This document shows, in pieces, positions 23,901 to 35,900 of a stretch of 64,000 nt of DNA. Source of the DNA: Owenia fusiformis (taxonomy: Eukaryota > Annelida > Polychaeta > Sabellida > Oweniidae). Both the position numbers and the translations under genes were made by a program. The stretch lies in contig CAIIXF020000006.1 of NCBI GenBank assembly GCA_903813345.2, positions 35,070,436 through 35,134,435 of the forward strand, written 5' to 3'. Numbering within the stretch: the first letter of the stretch is position 1; each line of letters opens with the position of its first letter. The notes under the pieces are model-generated. The model was given only the letters and a program-made list of their open reading frames with translations. It did not search any database and had not been told where the DNA came from.

Positions 23901-26900
23901 CTTTCAGGGTTACTAACCCTGCTATTGGGCACTTCACATGAATTTTTTCAGCCTCTTACAGTGTCTAATTGAAAAGTTAGAATCAAAATAGTAAGAAAAT
24001 GAGTCACGAATTTGCCCCCTGGGGTACATACTTTGTACTAATTTTCAAATTCTTTAGGAGTTATCAGCATCAATTATACTGCAAGTGATTCATATATATA
24101 ATATCTATGTATGCCACTTACAAACATCAAAATATCTAAGGTTATTTAGTGTGAACAATTTTTTTCCCAGGGTGGGGTGTTTTTGGGGGGTGGGGGGCTA
24201 ACTCCTCAAAAAAAAGAACTTCCTACCACTCTGTGAAGCTATCACCTAGGTGGAAGTTTCATCCAAGACTCTCCCCTAACTGAAAATGCTGCCAAACCAA
24301 CTATACACCATTTATTGAGAATTTTCCTCCTCGCCCCTTGAGTAATATGATTTCTATAGATGTCAGGCAAGTTGTTCTTGCATTTAATCAAACTGCTTTG
24401 GGGCTTTGTAACTCCCCCTTCATATACTGAACTTCCGTGACAGTGTCTCTATATACAATTCTTCTTTTTTAGCCAAAGGAAATGTCACAATGTGATTCCA
24501 GTAAAACCTGCCTAATTTGAACACCACAGGACCAGTCAAAACTGTTTAGATTGGCAAGTGTTCACATTTAGAGTTTTTTTGTCATGGTAATCTATGACAG
24601 AATAGAAAAATGGGACCTAATAATGGATTCACATTGATAAATCATTCAAATTAGAGAGTTGATGGGTTATACAGGTTTTCCTGTGTCTTAAAATACACCA
24701 ATACAGTACCTGTATGTTAATTATTCTTGGTAGAGGTTGTTTAGTGTTGGCCCCACCCTCTATTGCAATACCTAGTGTTGGCTTTGTCTTGAACACAGTA
24801 ACACTGATAGCATTAGAGTACAGCTCATCTTCATTAGGGAACCTGGGAGATCTCATAGTGTTTTCTTCCTAGAGTGGAATAAAGAGAATGGAATAATTAG
24901 AATGGAATAAATGAGATTTCTAATGAGATGTCTTGAATACAGTAACACAAATAGCATTTGAGTACAGCATTTGAGATCGCAAAGTGTTTTCTTCCTAGAG
25001 TGGAATAAAGAGAATGGAATAATTAGAATGGAATAAATGAGATTTCTAATGAGATGTCTTGAATACAGTAACACAAATAGCATTTGAGTACAGCATTTGA
25101 GATCGCAAAGTGTTTTCTTCCTAGAGTGGAATAAAGAGAATGGAATAATTAGAATGGAATAAATGAAATTTCTCATGAGATGTCTTGAATACAGTAACAC
25201 TGATAGCATTGGAGCACAGCTCATCTTCATTAGGAAACCTGGAAGATCGCATAGTGTTTTCTTCCGAAAGTGGAATAAAGAGCAATTAGAATGGAATAAC
25301 TAGAATGAAATGAATGGGATTTCTCATGAGATGTCTTGAATAAAGTAACACTGATAGCATTAGAGTACAGCTCATCTTCATTAGGAAACCTGGGAGATTG
25401 CATAGTGTTTTCTTCCTAGAGTGGAATAAAGAAAATGGAATAATTAGAATGGAATAAATGAGATTTCTCACGAGATGTCCTGAATACAGTAACACAAATA
25501 GCATTTGAGTACAGCATTTGAGATCGCAAAGTGTTTTCTTCCTAGAGTGGAATAAAGAGCAATTAGAATGGAATAATTAGGATGGAATTTTTTGATTTTT
25601 CATGAGATGTCTTGAACACAGTAACACTGATAGCATTAGAGTATAGCTCATTTTCATTAGGAAACCTGGGAGATTGCATAGTGTTTTCTTCCTAGAGTTG
25701 AATAAAGAGCAATTAGAATGGAATAATTAGAATGGAAAAAATGGGAACTTTTGTCACATTTCCAGAAAACATTGTACATCAATTTTTCATCCAGATTCCT
25801 CTACTTTCATTTGATGATGTCTTTTGCTTAATGAGCACATTTCTAGAAACGCTGTACCAAGAAAGTGGAAACCCAACAACGCAGACTAACAGCTGTTGCC
25901 GTGCCAGACAAGCTATAATGAATGACAATCGATTACCTTTTAATTTATATATAAATTAGTTAACACTTCTAAGAGGCTATGAAATTGGGAGTTAGGGATG
26001 CCAAACTTTTGGAGGGGAGTGTACACTCATTGACTTACATTTGGGGAATGTCTACGTAGCTGGAGCAATGTCTCACTGGTTTTCTTCTTGGTTTCAACAC
26101 TTCCCTGTTGTTCCTTGGCCACATGCTGTAAAGGAAAAATGCATTGATTAGAGCACTCCAAATTTCTAATTACAAGCTACGTTGCGTTACTGAGTTGAGG
26201 ACGGTGTCCAGAAATGAGTTGAGGATGGTGTCTACTTATCAACAGTAAGTGGAACATAAAGCTAGTAATAATTTCAGAAAATCATCAATTACCCCCTCCC
26301 CCTAACAAAATTAACGTTGTTTTTCCATAACTGTTGATAATTGAACACCATCCTTAATATGAATTGTTATTATTTTATGATGCATGGGATTTAAACAGAG
26401 AGGGGTTGGGTCGACATGGCAAGTTATTTTATCAACAGTAATTCACCAAGGCAAACTTGACAGACAATTATTCCAGAAATTCATCACAGATCATAAATTG
26501 GTTTTATGCTGTTTATTGCATCCTTCAAGATCGGTCCTTCACTGCTTTCATAGCAGATCATGTATAATAGAATAATGTAATGCAATGAATTACTCTTGGG
26601 CCAAGGATGGTTTATTGGATTACATGAGTGTTCTTGATTAAAATATAAATTATCTGCATTATATGTATGTAATTACTATCTTTAATAATTCACCACTCTA
26701 GTAATGATACATGGTTATGCTGGTATATGCATTGATTTGGACATTCAAAGGGATGGAAAAAATTGGGGGCAATCTTTTAAAAATCATTATATCCCTATTC
26801 TCTGAAAAAAGGGATATCTTTCAAATAGAGAAATTATTGAACATCTAAGATACAAAAATGTCTGGCAAAAAATTGTTTCATAATCATGAAGTTTTCACCA

Positions 26901-29900
26901 TTATTATGCCATATGGACATTACTTTTGTAATTCCTTTATTAGAAGCATGGGCAAAGAATATGTTTTGAACAATGGTGAATAATGGTTTGAACAAATAAG
27001 TGTTCACATTTCAAGATTTCTGAATAAGTGAGTCATAGAGGGGAGGATCTGTAACAAAACTGGGACCAATAAAAAAATTCACATTGAGAGGTGTTTGGAC
27101 GGATTTTACTTAAATAAATATATACTTACATGTAAAGGATCACTGAAATTTTTCTTTCTTTTCTCATCAAGTTTGTTTGAAGATGTGGTCTGAAAATAAA
27201 CAATCATAAAACATAAGAACAAGGCATTCACATGCAAAACTCTCACCACCTGTCATTTGTTACAGAGACGGAACACCAAGCCCCAAACACCAACCACCAA
27301 ACACTAATTGCCAAACACCATCCACAAAAAAGTTTGAGACTATTACAATATGACACCACTTCTGGTGGCATAAAAACTTTATTCTTAAAAATTTAGGAAT
27401 AATACAGAATTAAGAAGGCGGATGTACATATGCCTCAGTATTTATTGAATGACCCTCGTAGGTACATATTCACAGGTTTCCATCTCCACTACTGTACTGT
27501 ATATAACAAACACCTCACTTAATATTAATATATACAAGTCTATAGAAACACAGCTGAAGGTGTTAAAACAATACAGACATGTTTGCATTGAATATTGTCA
27601 ACAATAAAACACATTAATCAACTTTCGTATAGTTTGGAGTAGCATTTTCAAGTGATACTAAAAGTGAAAACATGTCATACCAAAAAAGATGTGTGATGTT
27701 TGATTCATTTGGCGCATACATACACGAAAGGATGAAATTGCACTCGCCCATAAAAATTAAAGTTATCTGTTGTTCTTAATTTTTTCTTAAGTCATTAATA
27801 AAATGAATGAGAAAAATTTTACATTTGAGATGTTATCAATTAAATAATGAAAAAAATCTTAAAATTGAGATTATTAAGATCTTTGTGTAATCAAATCAAC
27901 GAAATTATCTGGTTCATTCAGAGTGTTGAAGTATGATTAGTTTCAAGGAATCCAGGGTAGTCAGATTTTAAGTTCTGCATTTGATTGCTGTATATGGTTG
28001 CCTTGTTCGATTGATTACACCAGAACAAATATTAAGACAAGACCGGATCAATATATACTTATCTGGAACATAAGACCTCTATATACACACTATATCAGTA
28101 TAATATATTCAATTATATATAGGATGCATCCGAGAGGTGCTAAAATTAACCTTCTGTGTTAATTAATTGGCTAGTTTTACATTCCTTGTGTATAATAAAA
28201 TAATGAATATTGTTACTTAATTATCTATCTGATAGATGTAAGTTATTGTGATGTAAGTATAGCTTATAAGCAATGTTATGTCGCTATTTGGTATTGTAAA
28301 TTATATTGCAAGATTTCTACATGTTCATAGATGGGTATTGCATACTACTAAGGTCCTCTTAGAACATAAAAAATTGTTTCAAGCAAGGAGAGTCATCCTT
28401 TTAATGCAGACCTCCAGACATCATCTAATATGTTCCTTGAAGAAGGTAGGAACAAAATGATGAAATCTAGAGCCCTGCATTAATAATAGGAAGATGTGAC
28501 TGGTGCCATGCCCATAGCCAGCTTTGGCACGGGGGGTTCACTTTCCAAAAATTTCCAGGGGAGTTTACATTAGACACCTTTGACCGAATATGACTTGTAA
28601 GTGCTGAAATGTTGAAAATGACATGAGTTTTAAGAATTTTTGTCTTAGGGGATATTTTCTTGCATACCCTAAACCTCCTCCCCTCCCCCAAGGCTAAAAG
28701 CCTGGGAGCCCTGTATTTGAGGGAAGATGCGACTTGGAGCCATATCTGTCTCTTATGAATAACAAAAACTGCATTAATTTACCTGAAGTGAACTGATGTT
28801 GTCATCATCCTTTTCTACTCCATTTTTATTAACTTGGGGTCTTGGAATTTTAAATGGCTCATAATCCAGGCAACTATCCATGATGTAATTATTTACTGTA
28901 TATCCACTCTTAATCACTTATAATTATCAATCATACAGTATTACAGAATCATCTCAATTACCATTATTCGATTGATACATATTATTCCAATATCAAATTC
29001 TATATCTTTATTTGTTCATTCCATGGATCCAATAAGGCAAGGTAATATAAACATATCTGGCAACCTCGCTAGTGTCAATCATTTAATTCTGAGATTGCAA
29101 TTTTATGTCTTTGGAATATTTAGTCATTTTGCAATATTCCATGTTAGTGTCCAGGTTGACAGGAATCCTAAGTTTTATATCACAGATACAATTGATTTCT
29201 TAATCTTGACAATCCATATTGTTCCTCACGATAATCCAGATTCAATGAGGTAATAACTCATAAGTGCATCAACGCCTAAGTGCATCAATGCCTAAGTGCA
29301 TCAACGCCTACTTTTATATTTGTTTAATGAGTTTTTACATATATGTACACAGAGGTGACATTTTATGCAATACAAATATGTAGATGTCAGCTGAGTCTAT
29401 TCATCATTATTATGACTTCATATCCATTTGGCTCACTCCATTTTCATGCAAACTAGATTAATCAAAAAATGCGATGTCATCCTTACACCTTTTCCGACAA
29501 TCCTTTACTCGATTGTATACTTATGCTAATCAAACCAATGTCATGCATATGCTTTGTATCGTTTTCATCACGCTGTTATTGCCAGGACATGACTGATATT
29601 ACCAAGTACATGATCTGATAATATTCAATCTTGCCTCATCTGATAGCATTGCTTAAAGTCAACCTTGTCTGATCTAAAAGTCAAGCTTGTCTGATCTAAA
29701 AGTCAAGCTTGTCTGATCTAAAAGTCAACCTTGTCTGATCTTAAAGTCAACCTTGTCTGATCTAAAAGTCAACCTTATCTGATCTAAAAGTCAAGCTTGT
29801 CTGATCTAAAAGTCAAGCTTGTCTGATGTAAAAGTCAACCTTGTCTGATGTAAAAGTCAAGCTTGTCTGATCTAAAAGTCAAGCTTGTCTGATCTAAAAG

Positions 29901-32900
29901 TCAACCTTGTCTGATCTTAAAGTCAACCTTGTCTGATCTAACAGTGAACCTTGTCTGATCTAAAACACAGCTTTGTTTGATTTAAAAGTCAATCTTGACA
30001 GATCCAAAAGTCAAGCTTGTCTGATCTAAAAGTCAAGCTTTTCTGATCTAAAAGACAACCTAGTCTGATCTAAAAGTCAACCTTATCTGATCTAACAGAC
30101 AACCTAGTCTGATCTAAAAGTCAACCTTATCTGATCTAAAAGTCAAGCTTGTCTGATCTAACAGTGACCTTTGTCTGATCTAAAAGTCAACCTTGTCTGA
30201 TCTAAAAGTCAACCTTATCTGATCTAAAACACAACCTTGTCTAATCTAAAAGTCAACCTTGTCCGATCTTAAAGTCAATTTTGACAGATCCAAAAGTCAA
30301 GCTTGTCTGATCTCAAAGTCAAGCTTTTCTGATCTTGAAGTCAACCTTGTCTGATCTAAAAGCCAACCTTGTCTGATCTTATACTTCACCTCAACTCAGT
30401 TCATCCCTTTATTTCACCTTGCAATTTAAATTATGTACAGATTTGTTGAGGGAAACCATATTCCAATGCAATTCCTCTCGCTTAGACTTTCTTTCTATTC
30501 ATGCTTATTTCATGTTATTTCTCCCTAAAATTTGAATGACAAGCCTAAATTTCTTGCATTTTTATACAATTTAGAATCTGCACTATATGCCTGTTTCTTC
30601 TATTCCTCTCTAATTTCGCTCTTTTTCACTGTATTATGCATTTAAAATACACCTATCGTGACATTTTTCTCGTGGATTTTGCTCTATATTTCATCATTCC
30701 TCTCATTACATACCCTCATGCCTATACACTGTATTATTACCTCCAGTTGTACTTACAATGAAACAAATCATCCAAAAGATATCACAACAATTTTGCTTAT
30801 TTCAATCATTTTTCAAAAAAATTTGAATAAAGTACCCAAAAATGTGGTCATAATATAGAATTTAATGTCTGGAGTTTATCCCTTTATACTTCATTTCTTG
30901 TATATTCCTCTATTTCCTACTGATATTGTTCATGAAAAATCATGACCGCAGATTTATAATTTGTAGAGGAAATTATTGATATCCATTACGTGGTGAATAA
31001 ATCAGACACAAGAGCATTTATTGCACTTCAGCTTTCAGGGTATATAATGTATATAGGTATAAGTTAAAATAGAGTTGCTACCCTTGCCAAGAAGCAATTT
31101 CATCTACACTCTGAAAATCAGAGATGATTCTTTAAACTAGCTTTATCCATTCAGATTTCAGCAAAACAAGATTATCATTTGCACTATAGGTCTCAGGTAT
31201 ATAATGTACACGTCCAATAGAGTTTGCTACCCTTGAAAAGAAAAAGCTTCATCTGTACTCTCAAAATAAGAGATGATTCTTTGAACTCAATTTTGTCTAA
31301 TCAAATGTTAGGAAAACAGATGTTTTCTGCCAGTAAGTAACTTTTATTAATTTCACATTCAAACTCCTAAAAGCTGCCCTGTTAACCCTCACGCGTTAGG
31401 CGTGATTGTCACGCATTTGCTGGAAAAATAGAAATCACGCATCAATTTAGCGTGTATGATCAAATATCACGCAAATCACACATTTTGTTGATAATTTTAA
31501 AAATTGTTTTTTGTGAAATGCCGATACGGTAAAATACCGAACGGCGAAAAAAAGCGAACGCATTCCCCCTCATTGACGGATTTGAACAGCGAGCTGGAAA
31601 AATTTTAGGTGTCCAAAATCGGCCAGTGTTCACTGAAGCTGTCGCAAAAGTTTGAAGGAAGGTGTTCAACATTTGGAAGTCACTCATGTTAGATGGTCAC
31701 AAGTTGACAGCCCTGTAAAAGCCACATTATGACAACGTGTGGTACTTAGTACAAGAGACAATGTCTGCCATCTCTAAGCTCTGGGGTTTTCCCTCCTCTT
31801 ATTTGGATAGGTAAATAATTGTATACAGTACCCATAACCCATGAATTGATTACAACATTACACAGTTCATTGATCGAGTAGATGAACCCACTTTGCACAA
31901 TCAAAACAAAATTAATGAAAACTGCTTGAACAATTTTCCGATTAATATCAGCTGTAGAAAATGTTGGCAACCTGTGTAGATGATTTCTAATATCATCTGT
32001 AATAAACAAACTATGTATATTGATTGGCTTAATTCAAACTGTAAACAGAAAGCTTTTTTATTGCATTGAATTGGCAATAAGCATTCCAGTTACCATAGCA
32101 ACTGATTGAAATGACAACTTCATTACATTCCACTGCAGAAATATGATGATTAAATATTCTGTATTCTACCTTAGGGTAACTAACCGAATGCTCAAAATGA
32201 ATTGTTGGTCTATATAATTATACAATAATTATGATGTATCTCTTTTTTGATGTAAACTTTGCTTATTTCTGAAAACTGAATTTTCCGAAAGTGTCTCTAA
32301 CAATTGAATGTATATCATCCTTAGAATTATTGAAATTTATATTTTCCAGAGCTTAAATAAATGTATTGATATAAAACAAATCCATGATAATTAAATACAG
32401 GATACACCATTCTATATTTTGTAAGGTAACTTGTCCTCTCTGGGTGACATTGCACAGCTAGGTAGCAAGCAATCTATCAGACACTACCCTTGGCAAGACT
32501 GGGACTTAATTAACTCTTTAAGAGAGCCTAGAACATTAGGCTTTGAATATGAGAATTATTTGCAAAAAGTTTAAATGCTGATCTAAATGTACCCGTAATT
32601 CGCTGTTTTTGCATTTAAATATTCAATGAGAGTCTCATTATGAAATGAATGTCATGTACTCCAGTGAATGCTATTCTAAGTTCTTATCTTGACCATATTC
32701 TCAGTTTCCTGATTGGTTAAGGCTAGACTAAAGGATTATCTCCAACTCAAAGAGTGCAGATGAAGATGTCTCCCATAGAGAGGCATAATCAATCTATGGT
32801 ATTAGAAAGGGTAAATCAAACCAAATCAAAAGTCAGAAAATGACTCTTCAAAATATTATCTGATATCATGAGTTCAGTAAGATCCTTAAAGCAACAATAC

Positions 32901-35900
32901 TTTAAAATCATCTGGGATAGTTAGAGGGATGTGTGCCTGACTGATGATGATTAAGGGTGACATTGTATAACTGTGAGGTAGCATCTAATAAGCACTCAGG
33001 TAAAACCAGGTAACATCACTATTCCCCTTTCAAAAAAAACTCAAAGAATTGTATACTTTTTGTGCTCTTCAGATACTCTGGGAAAACAGGAGGATACAGG
33101 AAATCACTAATTTATGGAACATTTGTAACGAGAGATCAACCGAGTTGGTTGCCTTATCTGCCTTGAGAGAGAATTTTACAATGTAATGCTGGAATTATTT
33201 GGAAGGTGTTACACCTACATAATGTTCTACCTTCCCATTATTATAAGGGTGTAATTTGTGATGATGTCAGCTGTCAAACTATACTTACATTGCTATTGAC
33301 ATAAATGACTAGCAATTTCACTGCTCATAACTATAGCTTCTACATTTCTGATAGACATTTTCAAATTAGGACTCGTGAGAAAAATTGTTGGTTTCTTTGA
33401 CAGGCCTCTTAGACTTCCACTTACACGATCATCAGTTTCGACTTCGCAAACTGTTTCTTCCAAGGTTCTCACAATGCGAATAGCGAGAGAACGTAGTTCA
33501 CAAGGTCGGAACTGATGATTGCGTTAGTGGAAATCTTGGAGGCCTGTTTTACCATGATATAAAGTTAAACAACTCAAGTTAAACAATTCAATCTATTCTG
33601 CCCACCTTAATGCCCCTTTCAGTAATGGACATCAAAACTGGACATCAAAACTGACTATAGTCACTTTTCAGAGGTCAAACAAAACATGACCTAACCTTTA
33701 TATTTCACCAATGACCTATTTCACCTTGACCTTTAGAATTTAACGTTTCAGGTCCAAGAGATCAATCTGACCTTCGTTTGAATCTCTCTGATAAATTATT
33801 TAACAAGGTATACATGTAACTCTCATAATAACACTGCTGCATAAGCCTGACATCTTTCCAAAGAATTTGAAATTAGAAATGTACTGTACTAGTTGGTTTC
33901 AGCATTGAAGTTCCTGTTACCTCTCTGCATCAAAGCCAGTGAATAAATAATACCATAAATGAATTTTACTTACTTTGTTGGTTATTGCAAGTTTATACTC
34001 TTATTGGTAATTCAAACATGTATGTTTCTTGACAGTTGGTAGTCTTTATGAAGAGCTGAGCTGCCAAAAGAGATATTGTAAAAATCCAATACACACCTTT
34101 TCCTATTGAAAATATTGTAAACTTACCCCAGAATTGGTAGAACTTTCTGTCGTAATGCTATCAATACTTCTTCTTCGTTCAGGTCTGTATTTTGGAATGA
34201 CAGGATCTGTTGTGGCCATAGAAACTGACGAATCTGTCCCATCAGGAAATTCATAGTCGGGAAATGAATCGTTGATTGTGATTGGCTGTTTTGGAGATAT
34301 TGTAACCCTAAAAGTAAAAGTCAACTCATGAAGACACCGAAAATAATTTGGTTAAAACATTTGGATATGATTAGTTAATTATACAGAAGCGTCATGGAGA
34401 AGTACTACAGAAATTTAAGTTCATTTTTAGAAAACGTATCATAAGATCACCATTCCATCTTGGTATGACTGAAGGAATACACTGGTTTAACAGTTATGTC
34501 ATTAACCCACAACTTCCTAATGAAATCCTAATGAATTTTGACTTTCTTTACATTTCCTGATGAAAACTGACATACTGACTAGACCCTTATCTATTTGCTA
34601 AATAAACGGTAAATTACAGTAAAATATGAAACTCTTTCCTGACCCACTGGTTTATAAGACTACAGTTTCAGTATCCTAGGGATGTGTTCAGAAGCTATTG
34701 CAGGTTTTATTGGAAGCAATAAAAATAAAGTAATGAAAACGAACTACACTCAAAAATTCATCATACAGTTTGGAATAAATTAAATGACATATCCCCATAT
34801 CCAAACCATGGTGTTTTGAAAGCCCTATAGTCTCAAATATTTTGTATACTGTCATCCACTCATGCATGACCTCTTGAACATTTTCTTACATGCTTTATGT
34901 CATCAAAAGGGATGTTATTCTCTAGTTATATCTAGCACATTTAGAACCTGAATGACCCGAATGATGTGTATACATGTAAAGAGTCATTCTGGATTTAATA
35001 CATGAGAATCATTTTGTATTTAATGTTATATTCAATCACTGACAACAAAAAATACAAAGTACATCATTGTTAAAACATGCAAATGATAACTGGAAACAAG
35101 GCACAGGACGTGAACGAGATCACACCATCAAATAGGCAGACACTATGAACCAGGAAAACTGTTCTCCTATTATGTTTACAAATTTCAAGAACAAGAAAAA
35201 AATGTTGGCTGTGGTCATATTAATCACATCACATCTCACATCTTGAGCTAAAATTTAAGGCAATATGACAAAGTGGATTGTTTTCGATGAGAAGATTTAT
35301 TGAAAAACCTTCAAAATGGCCGCCAGAAAACAAAATGGCCACCCAAAATTTAAAAGTTCTAGAACTTGATATCCCCTATCATGTACAGGAAATCTGATGA
35401 GCGGTTTTCCTGAAATGGCGATGACAAGATTTTTCGAAAAACCTTAAAAATGGCCACCAGAAAACAAGATGGCCGCCCAAAAGTTTATCAGCTCTAGTAC
35501 TTGATATCCGCTATCCTCTGTGCGAATTTGAAGGAAATCCGATGAGCGGTTTTCCTAAATTGGCGATGACAAGATTTTATCGTAAAAGCTTCAAATGGCC
35601 ACCAGAAAACAAGATGGCTGCCACAAAGTTAATCAGCTCTAGTACTTGATATCCTCTATCATGTGTGTAAATTTGAAGGAAATCCGATGAGCGGTTTTCC
35701 TGAAACGGCGATGACAAGATTTTTCAAAAAACCTTCAAAATGGCCACCAGAAAACAAGATGGCTGCCCAAAAGTTAATCAGCTCTAATACTTGATATCCT
35801 CTATCATTTGTGTAAATTTGAAGGAAATTCGATGAGCGTTTTTTCTGGAAAGGCAATGACAAGATTTTTCGAAAAACCTTCAAAATGGCCACCAGAAAAC

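Larger units (their letters stand above)
18513..24344. repeat. 5.8-kb inverted repeat with about 1.3-kb arms
   Basis: The left arm (about 18513-19850) starts ACTCAAGGGGCGAGGAGG; the right arm (about 23050-24344) ends with its inverse. The arms are very similar over unique text (for example GGCTGGAAAAATTCATGTG near 18903) as well as over the internal tandem units, so the inversion is recent. The spacer is about 3.2 kb. Transcribed within whirlin pre-mRNA, the arms would pair into long double-stranded RNA. Confidence 0.88.
17998..24709 (-). other. Whirlin intron 15 (6.7 kb), mostly a giant inverted repeat
   Basis: Holds the inverted repeat 18513-24344, the MITE 19950-20605 in its left half, a TATATC simple run near 20980, and a 'CTGAACACC' dispersed repeat at about 22440-22930. 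No coding segment is recognised. Confidence 0.8.

Noticed and set aside
24853-25504. Minus-strand frames rich in LLYSRHLIRNLIYSILII
   Set aside because: Off-frame reading of the exon 15 copy array; the exon 15 frame (EENT...VFK) is the meaningful one.
28783-28881. Treating this exon as a constitutive internal whirlin exon
   Set aside because: The only good upstream acceptor leads straight into TAA in the phase left by exon 12; it was kept only as an alternative first exon.
29655-30385. Regular short repeats as a possible CRISPR array
   Set aside because: Units abut head to tail with no unique spacers, and the locus is inside an animal gene intron.
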